A stretch of DNA of 49,222 nucleotides from Xanthomonas axonopodis (GCF_001304695.1 NZ_JFAQ01000051.1:1-49222), one strand, 5' to 3'. Shown: positions 18,435 through 27,952, counted from the first letter of the stretch. Numbers and translations: made by a program. Notes: generated by a model from the letters alone, not told the origin.

Positions 18435-20848
18435 GGCGCGGTCTGCTCAAGGATGCACTGCAGCGGCCCCACGCGCGGAATGCCGCCGGGGTCGGCTGGA
18501 TACGCGAACTGCGCCACGCAACGGCCCTGGGGCAGGTCGACCAGGATGCGGTTGTCGCGTTGCAGATTGTCCAGATAGGTCTCGCCGTCGTAGCCGACCA
18601 CCACGCGTTCGGCACTGCCGTCGCGTTGCACCACGCTGCCGACGGGCAGTGGTGCACCACGCGCATCGTGCAGCACGATGATGGCGGCGCGCACGCGGGT
18701 AATGCCAAAGCGCACCGCCACACCGGATTGCTGGCGCGGTGTCACTGTGGTGTCCACACGGTCCACGCGCAGGTCTGCCGGCAAGCTCAGGGTGTCGATG
18801 GAGAGCTGGTTGCGCTGCCACGATTGCAGTGGCGTCACCAGCAGGGTGCCGCGCGCGTCGGTGACGCCGATCAAGCGGTTTTCCAACCGTACCGGAATGC
18901 CGGGCTGGCCGTCGGTGGAGACCACCGCGAACGCGTCCTGGATATCGCGCGCGGCGAAGGTGCGGCCATTCATCCGCACCAGGCTGCCGCTGGCGCTGGC
19001 ATAGCCGAAACTGTCGCCGTCTTGGGTTGCTGCGCCGATGTTGTAACGGCCGACCCGGTTCAACCAGCCCAGTTCGGCCAGCCCGCCGCTGGCGTCGTCG
19101 CCGGCACGTCCTTGCAGGCGCCAGCCGATGCCGCCCAGATCGCCATCGCCAGGCAGCGGCTGGCTGATATCGGCCACCAAGCCGGTGCGGTCGCCGTTGC
19201 GCTGCATCGATGCGCTGGCCTGGCGTACTTCGCCGAAGGTGGTCGACAGCGACAGGTACAGGCTGCGATCGCTGGAGACATCCAGATTCTGATTGCCCGA
19301 TAGATTGGCCGCCCAGTTGCGCCCGAAGCTGCGTGACCAGAACACGCTGGCATAGCGCGAGGTATCGCCCTGCGGATAGCTCAGCCGCACATAGCTGGTG
19401 CCGAGCGAACCGATCGGGTCGACGTTGACGCCGAATGCTGCGCGGTCGCTGACGCGCGCTGGCAGGGCGCCTTGCAGCGCGCCCAGGTCGCGATAATCGC
19501 CATGGGTGCGCTGGCTGCCCAGATTGACGTTGAACCGCCGGTTGTTCCAGGCATAGCCCAGCACGTACTGGCCGCCACGCAGCGCGTCCATCTGGCTGTG
19601 CGCATAGGCGGCGTTGAACACACCGCCCACGCCAAGCAACCAAACGCCGCCTGCGCCCGCATTGACCACGCCGCCGCCAGTTTCGGCATGCGCTTCGATC
19701 GTGACATCGTCGCGCAGGCCTTTGCGGAACGTGGCGCTGGCCACACGACGTTGGTCATAGGAAAACGAGCGCACGCCGTAGTCGCTGCGCAAATGGCCGA
19801 TGCCGGCCGACCATTCGGAAATGCCGCGTGCCAGCAGCTGCGGTGTGCCATAGAACGCAAAATCCAGCCGACGCACGCGTCCGAACGCATCGGTCACCAC
19901 GATCTGCGCCTGGCCGGTGCCGCTGATGCCCGGTTGCGCGGCCAGCTGAAAGGGGCCGGCCGGCACCTGGCCGCTGTACTGGCGCAAGCCGTCCACATAC
20001 AGCTCAACGGTGGAAGGCACCGCCGCTTCGCCGAGAAAGCTCGGCGTGGGCGTCAGCACCCGATACGGTTGCAAGGCGTAATTGCGGCCGATTTGGACCC
20101 CGCCCAGGCGGATCGAGCGGCTCCAGTCGACAAAGCCGCTATAGAAATCGCCCACGCTCAGGCTGGTGGCACTGTCCGGGAAATCCATCTGCCAGGCACT
20201 GTCCAGACGCACCGCTTCGCTGCGCCAGCGTTTGTCCTTGGGGCGGTCGTAGGCCAGAAAGACCGCGGTGGTATCGACCATGCCGCGCCCGATGCCGAAG
20301 GCGCGCACTTCGGTGGCCAGCGACGCGCTGCTGACGCCGGCGTTGCGGGTGGCATACAGGTCGTAATTGAGCAGCATGCCTGGCGATGCGGTGGCGCTGG
20401 GCGGGGCCACTTGTTCGGCTTTCAGCACGGTAGTGGACAACGACAGCTGCGCCAGCGGTGCCTGCAGCGCCAGCCGCTGCAGCGCGGCGTCGTAGCGCAC
20501 TTCCACGTCGGGCAGGCGGTCCAGATCGACCAATTCGCCAGGGACGCGGTCGGCCAGGATGAAGCCGAGCTTGCGCAGGGTTTCCACCGAGCCGCGCAGC
20601 CGCCCGTCGACCAGTTCGAACGGCGCCAAGCCACGGTCGGCTTGGTTCAAGGTCACGTCCAGATACAGCGTTTGCGGTTGTGGCGTGGCGCTGGGCGGCG
20701 GCTGCTCGGGAAGCGACGCCACATCGGCCAGATCGCCGGCTGCGGCGCTGCCCAGGCAGGGGGCGGTCGCAAGCAGCGTCATCGCCAGCCGCACCGCATC
20801 ACGGCGCCGTCGGCGCGGCCAACAGAGTACGTTCGTCAGCCTCACCAT
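18431..20848 (-). CDS. outer membrane usher of the Csu pilus
   Basis: FimD/PapC-family usher, CsuD-like, 805 residues from ATG 20848. The start overlaps the chaperone gene by 50 bases and gives an Arg-rich signal peptide (RRRRRDAVRLAM...). A later Met at 20782 would avoid the overlap but loses the basic region. Visible parts are the N-terminal periplasmic domain (LYLDVTLNQADRG), the 24-strand barrel with plug (AAVPSTVELYVDGLRQYSGQ), and C-terminal domains ending GPLQCILEQTAP. Confidence 0.92.
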   Translation of the reverse strand: MVRLTNVLCWPRRRRRDAVRLAMTLLATAPCLGSAAAGDLADVASLPEQPPPSATPQPQTLYLDVTLNQADRGLAPFELVDGRLRGSVETLRKLGFILADRVPGELVDLDRLPDVEVRYDAALQRLALQAPLAQLSLSTTVLKAEQVAPPSATASPGMLLNYDLYATRNAGVSSASLATEVRAFGIGRGMVDTTAVFLAYDRPKDKRWRSEAVRLDSAWQMDFPDSATSLSVGDFYSGFVDWSRSIRLGGVQIGRNYALQPYRVLTPTPSFLGEAAVPSTVELYVDGLRQYSGQVPAGPFQLAAQPGISGTGQAQIVVTDAFGRVRRLDFAFYGTPQLLARGISEWSAGIGHLRSDYGVRSFSYDQRRVASATFRKGLRDDVTIEAHAETGGGVVNAGAGGVWLLGVGGVFNAAYAHSQMDALRGGQYVLGYAWNNRRFNVNLGSQRTHGDYRDLGALQGALPARVSDRAAFGVNVDPIGSLGTSYVRLSYPQGDTSRYASVFWSRSFGRNWAANLSGNQNLDVSSDRSLYLSLSTTFGEVRQASASMQRNGDRTGLVADISQPLPGDGDLGGIGWRLQGRAGDDASGGLAELGWLNRVGRYNIGAATQDGDSFGYASASGSLVRMNGRTFAARDIQDAFAVVSTDGQPGIPVRLENRLIGVTDARGTLLVTPLQSWQRNQLSIDTLSLPADLRVDRVDTTVTPRQQSGVAVRFGITRVRAAIIVLHDARGAPLPVGSVVQRDGSAERVVVGYDGETYLDNLQRDNRILVDLPQGRCVAQFAYPADPGGIPRVGPLQCILEQTAP

Positions 20849-21569
20849 TGATCCTTGCGATGATGGTGCCGCGGCCGAACTGCGCCAGCGGCGCACCCAG
20901 CGACCAACGCATGGTCTGCCCGGGCAGTACATAACCGACCAAGCCGTTCAATGCGGTCTTGGTTGCGCCATCGACCTGGTGCCGCAGGTCGGCGACCTGC
21001 GCATGGCCGGTGCCGGTGTTGCTGATCTGGATCTGCGCCTTGCCATCGCTGCCGGCAACCACTTGCGCGCTCAATGTTGGTTTGGGTTCGGCCGCGCCGG
21101 GTGGCAGCAGGAAGATCGGCACCGAGTAACGCAGCACGAACTGCATGCCCTTGCGGTTGGCATCGGCGCTGGGCAGCTCGTCGACGATGATGCGGTAACA
21201 CTGCTCCTGCCCGCTCGGGGCAGGCCCGGCGCGGATGACCCGGATCAACTGGCGCTCGCCGGCGGCCAGGGTGCGCATCGGCGGGCTGACCAGCAGATCC
21301 TGGGTGGGATCGAGTTGATCCTGCCCATCGCGTTGGGTCCAGCGATAGGCGCGGGTCTGCACCTGGACCGGCGCGCTGCCGCTATTGCTCAGCCACAGGC
21401 CGTCGGCGGTCTGCTGGGCGCTCAGGCTCAGCGATGTGGGCGCCAACTGCAGGCTGGCTGCACGTGCCGGCGTCGGCAAGCCACCGCTGGCCGTGACCAG
21501 CGTCATCGCCAGTCCGGCCGACATCAGCCAGGCAGGTAAGCGTGACAACGGTCGGTGATGCACGGGCAT
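20799..21569 (-). CDS. Csu-type periplasmic pilus chaperone
   Basis: PapD-like chaperone, CsuC-like, 256 residues from ATG 21569. A TTG at 21581 adjoining the pilin stop would add four residues. Signal peptide cleavage is near TPARA. Conserved chaperone features are LWLSNSGSAPVQVQTRAYRW, the basic strand QLIRVIRAGPAPSGQEQCYR, and LRYSVPIFLLP. It folds pilin subunits and delivers them to the usher. Confidence 0.9.
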   Translation of the reverse strand: MPVHHRPLSRLPAWLMSAGLAMTLVTASGGLPTPARAASLQLAPTSLSLSAQQTADGLWLSNSGSAPVQVQTRAYRWTQRDGQDQLDPTQDLLVSPPMRTLAAGERQLIRVIRAGPAPSGQEQCYRIIVDELPSADANRKGMQFVLRYSVPIFLLPPGAAEPKPTLSAQVVAGSDGKAQIQISNTGTGHAQVADLRHQVDGATKTALNGLVGYVLPGQTMRWSLGAPLAQFGRGTIIARINGEADERTLLAAPTAP

Positions 21570-21577
21570 GCGCGGGC

Positions 21578-22102
21578 TCAATAGACGATCGTGGCAGTGA
21601 TCGTGTCCTGGTAACTACCGGTTGCAGGATTGTTGGCCGACGGGTTGGTCACGCGACCGTAGACCGGGTAGACCTGATTCAGGCCGGTGGCGGTGCGGCT
21701 GAGCGTGTTGGTGCCGGTGGTGCTGCCCCAGACCGTACTGCGGCCCAGATCCTGGTAGAGCTGGTAGGCGATGTAGTTGTTGGTGGTCACCAGCGCGTCG
21801 GTATTTTTCATGCGGCGGGTGGTGACGTCGTTGGCAGTCCCGGCATTGCTGCCCGCGCTCAATGCGATGTTGTACGGCGTCAACGCGGTGCACTGGGCCG
21901 TCACGCTGCCGTTGGCGTCCGCATTGGCGGTCGAGGTCGAGAGTACCGAGCCGAAGTCGACGTCCGTGGCGGACGCGGCGGTGATCGTGCAGGCCTTGGT
22001 GACCGCGATCTTGACGTTGAAGGTGGTCGTGTCTGCCGCGCTCGCCAGGCCAATGGTCGAGAACAGGGCGATGGACAGTAGGACAGGGCGGACAATACGC
22101 AT
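21578..22102 (-). CDS. SCPU-domain major pilin, CsuA/B-like
   Basis: 174 residues with a clean signal peptide (MRIVRPVLLSIALFSTIGLASA). The single SCPU domain has TFNVKIAVTKACTITAAS, DVDFGSVLS, AQCTALTPYNIALSAG, a WGSTTGTNTLS loop and the terminal strand YQDTITATIVY. ATG 22102 was chosen over 22108 because AAGGA then sits seven bases upstream. First gene of the pilus operon. Confidence 0.9.
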   Translation of the reverse strand: MRIVRPVLLSIALFSTIGLASAADTTTFNVKIAVTKACTITAASATDVDFGSVLSTSTANADANGSVTAQCTALTPYNIALSAGSNAGTANDVTTRRMKNTDALVTTNNYIAYQLYQDLGRSTVWGSTTGTNTLSRTATGLNQVYPVYGRVTNPSANNPATGSYQDTITATIVY

Positions 22103-22162
22103 GGACATTTCCTTGACCGTTCTGGTCATTGATGACGCGACGAGTCGTCGCCTTTCCTGCAA

Positions 22163-22178
22163 TGCATCAGCTGTGCCA
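22163..22178 (-). promoter_or_regulatory. sigma-54 (RpoN) promoter candidate for the pilus operon
   Basis: The minus strand reads TGGCACAGCTGATGCA. This fits the -24/-12 consensus TGGCACR-N4-TTGCW at all but one position, with the GG and GC dinucleotides ten bases apart. Predicted start is near 22153, about 50 bases before the pilin ATG. No activator site was identified. Confidence 0.55.
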
Positions 22179-22382
22179 AACGTAACGCCGAATTCACATG
22201 CTATCTAGCTGTCTTCACAGGGTTTAATCGCAAAAGTGCGATGTCCTGCGGATGACTTTGTTAAGCCAAGTTTTGACGCTGGGCGCACTGCGTCACGCAT
22301 GAATGGGCGGGCCCGACGGTTTTTTGCTGTGCGGCTCGCTTGAGGCCAGCTGTGGCGTCCGCAAAAAACGCGGGCGCAGTCG

Positions 22383-22410
22383 TTCAGATTCAGCCCGAAT
22401 CGGCGATAAT
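22383..22410 (+). promoter_or_regulatory. map promoter candidate giving a near-leaderless mRNA
   Basis: TTCAGA and GATAAT are 16 bases apart. The -10 ends only seven bases before the map ATG, so the transcript would begin at or within two bases of the start codon. No Shine-Dalgarno is visible there. Confidence 0.45.
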
Positions 22411-22417
22411 TGCGGCC

Positions 22418-23194
22418 ATGAGCGTCAATCTGAAAACCAGAGAAGAAATCGAACTGATGCGCGTCGCCGGCCGCCTGGCCGCCGAGGTGCTCGATGTGGT
22501 GGCACCGCACGTGAAGCCGGGCGTGACCACTGCCGAGCTGGACCGCATCTGCCACGACCACATCGTCAACGTGCAGGGCACCATCCCCGCCAATGTCGGC
22601 TATCGCGGCTTCCCCAAGAGCGTGTGTACCTCGGTCAACAACGTGATCTGTCACGGCATCCCGAGTGCAGCCAAGGTGTTGAAAGACGGCGACATCGTCA
22701 ATATCGACGTTACCGTCATCAAGGACGGCTGGCACGGCGACACCAGCCGCATGTACTACGTCGGCACCCCGTCGGTGATGGCCAAGCGCTTGGTCGAAAC
22801 CACCTATGAAGCGATGTGGCGCGGCATCCGGGCGGTCAAGCCGGGCGCCACGCTGGGCGATGTGGGCCATGCCATCCAGAAGTTCGCCGAAGCCGAGCGT
22901 TTCAGCGTGGTACGCGATTACTGCGGCCACGGCATCGGCAAGGTCTATCACGACGAGCCGCAGGTCATGCATTACGGCCGTCCGGGCGAAGGGCTGGTGC
23001 TCAAGCCGGGCATGACCTTCACCATCGAGCCGATGATCAACGAAGGCACCTACCACCATAAGACGCTGCCGGACGGCTGGACCGTAGTCACCAAGGACCG
23101 CAAATTGTCTGCGCAATGGGAACACATGGTTGCGGTCACCGAAGACGGCGTGGATGTGTTGACGCTGTCGGCCAATTCGCCCGCGCCGGTATGA
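22418..23194 (+). CDS. map: type I methionine aminopeptidase
   Basis: Removes the initiator Met from nascent proteins. It is 258 residues from ATG 22418 (MSVNLKTREEIELMRVAGRL). Metal ligands of the pita-bread fold are visible in VNIDVTVIKDGWHGDTSRMYYVG (two Asp), CGHGIGKVYHDEP (His), FTIEPMIN (Glu) and WEHMVAVTEDG (Glu). Its stop overlaps the glnD start as ATGA. Confidence 0.97.
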   Translation: MSVNLKTREEIELMRVAGRLAAEVLDVVAPHVKPGVTTAELDRICHDHIVNVQGTIPANVGYRGFPKSVCTSVNNVICHGIPSAAKVLKDGDIVNIDVTVIKDGWHGDTSRMYYVGTPSVMAKRLVETTYEAMWRGIRAVKPGATLGDVGHAIQKFAEAERFSVVRDYCGHGIGKVYHDEPQVMHYGRPGEGLVLKPGMTFTIEPMINEGTYHHKTLPDGWTVVTKDRKLSAQWEHMVAVTEDGVDVLTLSANSPAPV

Positions 23195-25800
23195 CGGACA
23201 CGCCGGCGGAGCGACCCGACCCGGGCGTCGCCAGCGACGCGGACTGGGCCGCGCAGGCCCGTCCGCTGCTGGTGCATGCGGACATGCGCCTGTGCAAACG
23301 CTTCGATCAGGGCGAGCCGATCGAGCGCCTGGTCGCGCTGCGCGCACGCGCGGTCGACCAACTGATGCGCAATGCCTGGACCCGCTGTATACCGGCCGAT
23401 AGCGGTTTGTCGCTGCATGCGGTCGGCGGCTATGGACGTGGCGAATTGTTTCCGCGTTCGGATGTGGATGTGCTGGTGCTGGGCGACACCGCCGCGCAAC
23501 AGCAGCACGAGCAGGCCCTGGCGCGCTTGTTCGCGCTGCTCTGGGATGTGGGCCTGCCGATCAGTCACGCGGTGCGCTCGCCGGCGCAGTGCACCGCTGC
23601 GGCGGCCGACCAGACCGTGCTCACTGCCTTGATCGAATCGCGCGCACTGGTGGCCGATGCCGCCGCGCGCGCTGCGCTGGCGACGGCGATCGCGCCGCCG
23701 CAGGTGTGGCCGCAGCGCGACTTCTTCCAGGCCAAGCGCGAGGAATTGCTCGCGCGCCATCAGCGCTTCGGCGACACCGCCGACAATCTCGAACCCGATA
23801 TCAAGGACGGCCCCGGCGGTCTGCGCGATCTGCAGACGCTGGGCTGGATGGCGCTGCGTGCGTTCGGAGTCAAGGACCTGGAGGCCCTGGTCGGGCTGGG
23901 CCATGTCGGCTTCGACGAAGCCGCCGCGTTGCGTCGCGAGCGCGAAGAGCTTGCCAGGCTGCGTTTCGGTCTGCACATCGTGGCCAACCGGCCGGAAGAG
24001 CGCCTGCGGTTCGATTATCAAAAGACCCTTGCCGAACGGTTGGGGTTTGTCGACGACCCGGAAAGCCTGGGCGTGGAAAAAATGATGCAGCGCTTTTATC
24101 GCAGCGCTGCATTGATCCGCCGCATTAGCGACCGCTTGTTGCAGCGCTTCGAAGAACAGTTCGATGGCGAAGCGACGCCGGAGCCTTTGGGCGGCGGCTT
24201 TAGCCTGCGCCGCGGCTATCTGGCTGCCGACGCCGAGAGCTGGCCGGACGGCGATGTGCTGCAGGTGTTCGCGCTGTTTGCGCAATGGGCCGCGCATCGC
24301 GAGGTGCGCGGACTGCATTCGCTGACCGCGCGCGCGCTGGCCGAGGTCCTGCGCGATCTGCCGGCATACGACATTGCCGATGCAACGGCCCGGGAACGCT
24401 TCATGGCATTGCTGCGCGGCCCGCGTGCGGTGGAAACGCTCAATCGCATGGCGCGGCTGGGCGTGCTGGGCCAGTGGATTCCGGCATTCGCCAGCGTTTC
24501 CGGGCGCATGCAGTTCGACCTGTTCCATGTCTATACGGTGGACCAGCACACCTTGATGGTGCTGCGGAACATCGCACTGTTTGCCGCCGGCCGCGCCGAC
24601 GAGCGTTTCTCGATCGCGCACGAAGTCTGGCCGCGTCTGCGCAAGCCGGAACTGCTGTTGCTGGCGGGCCTGTTCCACGACATCGCCAAGGGCCGCGGCG
24701 GCGATCACTCGGAACTGGGCGCAGTGGATGCACGCGCGTTCTGCCTGGCGCATCGCTTGAGCGAGGGCGATACCGAGCTGGTGACCTGGCTGGTGGAACA
24801 GCACTTGCGCATGTCGGTCACCGCGCAGAAGCAGGACATTTCCGACCCGGAGGTGATTCACCGTTTCGCGACGTTGGTCGGCACACGCGAGCGTCTGGAT
24901 TATCTGTACCTGCTCACCTGCGCCGATATTGCCGGCACCAGTCCCAAGTTGTGGAACGCGTGGAAAGATCGGCTGTTGGCGGATCTGTATTTCGCCGCGC
25001 GTCGCGCGTTGCGCGAAGGCCTGGAACACCCGCCGCCGCGCGAGGAGCGCCTGCGCGAAGCGCGCGAATCGGCGCGCGCGTTGATGCAGGCGCAAGGGCA
25101 TGACGATGTCACCATCGACCGGCAATTCGCTGGCATGCCGGACGAGAACTTCCTGCGCTTCCGTCCCGAGCAGCTGGCGTGGCAGGCGGCCTCGTTGATT
25201 GAAGTGGAGATCGGCCAGACCCTGGTCAAGGCGCGTCGCGCGGTGCCGGACAACGACGCGCTGGAAGTGTTCGTGTATTCGCCGGACCGCGATGGGCTGT
25301 TTGCGACTATCGTGGCCACGCTCGATCGCAAGGGCTACGGTATCCATCGCGCACGCGTACTGGATGCGCCGCACGATGCGATCTTCGACGTGTTCGAAGT
25401 GCTGCCGCAGGAACACTATGCCGACGGCGATCCGCAGCGGCTGGCGGCAACGCTGCGTCAGGTGCTGGCCGGCGACCTGCAGAAGGTGCGCCCGGCACGC
25501 CGCGCAGTGCCGCGCCAGTTGCGGCATTTCCGCTTCGCACCGCGGGTGGAGTTCAGCGAAAGCGCCGGCGGCCGCCGCACCCGCATCAGTCTGGTCGCAC
25601 CCGACCGTCCCGGTCTGCTCGCCGATGTCGCGCACGTGTTGCGCATGCAGCACCTGCGTGTGCACGACGCGCGTATCGCCACCTTCGGCGAGCGTGCCGA
25701 AGACCAGTTCCAGATCACCGACGAGCACGACCGCCCGTTGTCCGAATCCGCCCGGCAGGCGCTGCGCGATGCGCTGTGCGCCTGCCTTGACCCTGTCTAG
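23191..25800 (+). CDS. glnD: bifunctional uridylyltransferase / uridylyl-removing enzyme GlnD
   Basis: Nitrogen sensor that uridylylates PII proteins when glutamine is low and deuridylylates them when it is high. It is 869 residues from ATG 23191. Nucleotidyltransferase motif GGYGRGELFPRSDVDVLVLG lies near residue 79. The HD hydrolase motif LFHDIAKGRGGDHSELG lies near 494. Two C-terminal ACT domains bind glutamine (SPDRDGLFATIVATLDRKG near 692, and APDRPGLLADVAHVLR near 800). Translationally coupled to map. Confidence 0.97.
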   Translation: MTDTPAERPDPGVASDADWAAQARPLLVHADMRLCKRFDQGEPIERLVALRARAVDQLMRNAWTRCIPADSGLSLHAVGGYGRGELFPRSDVDVLVLGDTAAQQQHEQALARLFALLWDVGLPISHAVRSPAQCTAAAADQTVLTALIESRALVADAAARAALATAIAPPQVWPQRDFFQAKREELLARHQRFGDTADNLEPDIKDGPGGLRDLQTLGWMALRAFGVKDLEALVGLGHVGFDEAAALRREREELARLRFGLHIVANRPEERLRFDYQKTLAERLGFVDDPESLGVEKMMQRFYRSAALIRRISDRLLQRFEEQFDGEATPEPLGGGFSLRRGYLAADAESWPDGDVLQVFALFAQWAAHREVRGLHSLTARALAEVLRDLPAYDIADATARERFMALLRGPRAVETLNRMARLGVLGQWIPAFASVSGRMQFDLFHVYTVDQHTLMVLRNIALFAAGRADERFSIAHEVWPRLRKPELLLLAGLFHDIAKGRGGDHSELGAVDARAFCLAHRLSEGDTELVTWLVEQHLRMSVTAQKQDISDPEVIHRFATLVGTRERLDYLYLLTCADIAGTSPKLWNAWKDRLLADLYFAARRALREGLEHPPPREERLREARESARALMQAQGHDDVTIDRQFAGMPDENFLRFRPEQLAWQAASLIEVEIGQTLVKARRAVPDNDALEVFVYSPDRDGLFATIVATLDRKGYGIHRARVLDAPHDAIFDVFEVLPQEHYADGDPQRLAATLRQVLAGDLQKVRPARRAVPRQLRHFRFAPRVEFSESAGGRRTRISLVAPDRPGLLADVAHVLRMQHLRVHDARIATFGERAEDQFQITDEHDRPLSESARQALRDALCACLDPV

Positions 25801-25821
25801 CTAGCAACTCCGGAGACCCCC

Positions 25822-27018
25822 ATGGCCACCAGCAAGAAGACCGCGCGCAAGCAGAGCGCGACCACCACCGACGCAGCATCCAATTGCGCGACTGCAACGC
25901 GCGGCAAGGCCGCCAAGGTGCCGGCGGTTGCCGCCTCCAGGCCAGGTGTTGGCGTCGGCAAGCAGGGCGCGGCAGCTGGTGCTGCCGGCAAAAAGGCTGC
26001 ATCCGATGCAGCAAGTCCGAAAACCGCTGCAAAGAAGCCTGCCGGCAAGACCGCGACTTCCGCTGCACCGCGCGTGGCCAAGCAGCCGACCAAGGTGGTG
26101 TCTGCACCGGCCGCCAAGAAGGCCGCTGCGGCAAAGAAACTGCCGATTGCCGAGCAGGCCGTGCACAGCGCCGCAACGCAGGTCGGCAGCGACGAACTCA
26201 AATTCGGCATCGAAAGCGCGTTCGAACGGCGCGCCACGCTGACCATCGACGAGATCGACGGTTCCACCCGTGCCATTGTCAACCGCGTGATCGACGGACT
26301 GGAAAACGGGCATTTCCGCGTCGCCGAGCCGGACGGGCAGGGCGGCTGGACCGTCAACGAGTGGCTGAAAAAAGCGGTGCTGCTGTATTTCCGCGTCAAC
26401 GAAATGGCAGTGATCGACGCCCAGCCGGCGCCGTTCTGGGACAAGGTGGAATCGCGCTTTGCCGGCTTCCATGAGGCCGAATTCCGCAAGGCCGGCGTGC
26501 GCGTCGTGCCGGGCGCGGTGGCGCGTCGCGGCAGTTACTTCGGCAAGGACGTGGTGCTGATGCCGAGTTTCACCAACATCGGTGCCTATGTCGGCGAAGG
26601 CACCATGGTCGATACCTGGGCCACGGTGGGGTCGTGCGCGCAGATCGGCAAGCATTGCCATTTGTCGGGCGGCGCCGGCATCGGCGGCGTGCTCGAGCCG
26701 CTGCAGGCCAGCCCCACCATCATTGAAGATCACTGCTTTATCGGCGCACGCTCTGAAGTGGTGGAAGGCGTGGTCATCGGGCACCACAGCGTGATCGGCA
26801 TGGGCGTGTTCATCGGCCAGAGCACACGCATCTACAACCGCGCCACCGGCGAGATTTCCTACGGCTATGTGCCGCCGTACAGCGTGGTGGTATCAGGGCA
26901 GTTGCCCTCCAAGGACGGCTCGCACTCGCTGTACTGCGCGGTGATCGTCAAACAGGTGGATGCCAAGACGCGCAGCAAGACCAGCGTCAACGAGCTGCTG
27001 CGCGGGCTGGCGGATTGA
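25822..27018 (+). CDS. dapD: tetrahydrodipicolinate N-succinyltransferase DapD with histone H1-like N-terminal tail
   Basis: Succinyl-CoA-dependent step of lysine/diaminopimelate synthesis. The catalytic core starts near residue 125 ([12 protein letters not shown]) and runs through [36 protein letters not shown] and [13 protein letters not shown] to the C-terminus, matching E. coli DapD throughout. DapD proteins are normally about 275 residues; this one is 398. Residues 1-107 are low-complexity Ala/Lys/Pro with 18 Lys and 4 Arg against 2 Asp, and contain an SPKT motif and AAKK repeats. The tail's start is supported by GGAGA five bases upstream, and no internal ATG precedes the core. The tail resembles AlgP or eukaryotic H1 tails; its role is unknown. 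Confidence 0.95.
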   Translation: MATSKKTARKQSATTTDAASNCATATRGKAAKVPAVAASRPGVGVGKQGAAAGAAGKKAASDAASPKTAAKKPAGKTATSAAPRVAKQPTKVVSAPAAKKAAAAKKLPIAEQAVHSAATQVGSDELKFGIESAFERRATLTIDEIDGSTRAIVNRVIDGLENGHFRVAEPDGQGGWTVNEWLKKAVLLYFRVNEMAVIDAQPAPFWDKVESRFAGFHEAEFRKAGVRVVPGAVARRGSYFGKDVVLMPSFTNIGAYVGEGTMVDTWATVGSCAQIGKHCHLSGGAGIGGVLEPLQASPTIIEDHCFIGARSEVVEGVVIGHHSVIGMGVFIGQSTRIYNRATGEISYGYVPPYSVVVSGQLPSKDGSHSLYCAVIVKQVDAKTRSKTSVNELLRGLAD

Positions 27019-27027
27019 TTCGCACTT

Positions 27028-27066
27028 ACCCTCACCCCGACCCCTCTCCCGCAGGGAGAGGGGCTT
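27028..27066 (+). repeat. CCCCTCTCCC palindromic repeat, possible dapD terminator
   Basis: A perfect 10-bp stem (CCCCTCTCCC, loop GCA, positions 27041-27063) is preceded by CTTACCCTCACCCCGA and followed by CTTTATA. A second copy of the same unit lies at 35075-35110. It could terminate transcription after dapD or act as an mRNA-stabilising REP. Confidence 0.7.
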
Positions 27067-27093
27067 TATAGGCCGATTTACCGGGACACAGAG

Positions 27094-27450
27094 ATGACCA
27101 CGCTCTACGGATTGAAGAACTGCGACACCTGCAAGAAGGCCACCAAATGGCTGGACCGCTTCGGTGTGGCCTATGCGTTTGTGGATTACCGGGACAACAA
27201 ACCGTCGCCGGAAACACTGCTGGAGTGGGCCGGCAAGGTCGGCGGATTCGACGCCTTGATCAACAAGTCCTCCACCACCTGGCGGCAGTTGCCCGACAAC
27301 AAGAAGACGCCCGGTTCTGAGGCGGAGTGGAAGTTGCTGTTGCGCGAGTACCCGCAGCTGATCCGCCGCCCGTTGGTAGTGACCGACGACGGCGTCGTCA
27401 GCCAGGGCTTCTCCGACAACGGCTTCAAGAAGCTGTTTGGTACCAAGTGA
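27094..27450 (+). CDS. ArsC/Spx-family protein, YffB-like
   Basis: A 118-residue thioredoxin-fold protein of the ArsC/Spx family. The N-terminal motif GLKNCDTCKKATKWLD carries the CxxC pair (Cys10 and Cys13 by count). RRPLVV and GFSDNGFKKLF are typical of the YffB subgroup, often found beside dapE in proteobacteria. A role in arsenate reduction is not implied by this subgroup; the function is uncharacterised. Confidence 0.88.
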   Translation: MTTLYGLKNCDTCKKATKWLDRFGVAYAFVDYRDNKPSPETLLEWAGKVGGFDALINKSSTTWRQLPDNKKTPGSEAEWKLLLREYPQLIRRPLVVTDDGVVSQGFSDNGFKKLFGTK

Positions 27451-27920
27451 ACGTGCGGCCGTACCGTAGTGAGGACTGGCCGCATCTGTGCGCGATTCAT
27501 GATGCTGCGCGGGAACAGGAGCTGCGGACAGCGGGGTTGCTCGCAGCGTTCCTGCCCTTGCCGATCGCAGCCGAACGCGAGGCATTGTTCGACTACACGT
27601 TGCGCGTCGCCGAGCTTGACGGGCGCGTGGCCGGATTCGTGGCCTACGACGCGCAGGAACTGGCCTGGTTGTATATTGCGCCGGACGCGCAACGGCTTGG
27701 CGTTGGCATGGCGCTGGCCGCGGCGGTCAAGCAGGACCGCCCCGGCGGCCTGTCGCTGGAATTGCTGGACGGAAACGCCGCGGCACAAGCGTTCTACCAA
27801 CGCTGTGGCTTTGTCGTCACCGGCAGCCACGGCGGACGCATGCCGGGAAATGAGCGCTTCGCGGTGCGCGTGCAGGCGATGCACTGGCCTGGACCGGATG
27901 CCGCGCAGCGGCGCGCGTAA
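27447..27920 (+). CDS. GNAT-family N-acetyltransferase
   Basis: 157 residues from GTG 27447, which overlaps the previous stop as GTGA and begins [11 protein letters not shown], a normal GNAT start. The acetyl-CoA-binding core is [19 protein letters not shown] (the Q/RxxGxG/A pattern). The C-terminal motif [13 protein letters not shown] is also standard. Substrate unknown. It lies between the ArsC-like gene and dapE. Confidence 0.88.
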   Translation: MNVRPYRSEDWPHLCAIHDAAREQELRTAGLLAAFLPLPIAAEREALFDYTLRVAELDGRVAGFVAYDAQELAWLYIAPDAQRLGVGMALAAAVKQDRPGGLSLELLDGNAAAQAFYQRCGFVVTGSHGGRMPGNERFAVRVQAMHWPGPDAAQRRA

Positions 27921-27952
27921 GTCAATCGTGTGATGAAACAAGGCCTGACGCT

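Noticed and set aside
23050-25728. An 892-codon minus-strand frame opposite glnD
   Set aside because: It has the same shadow composition; glnD has all catalytic and ACT motifs on the plus strand.
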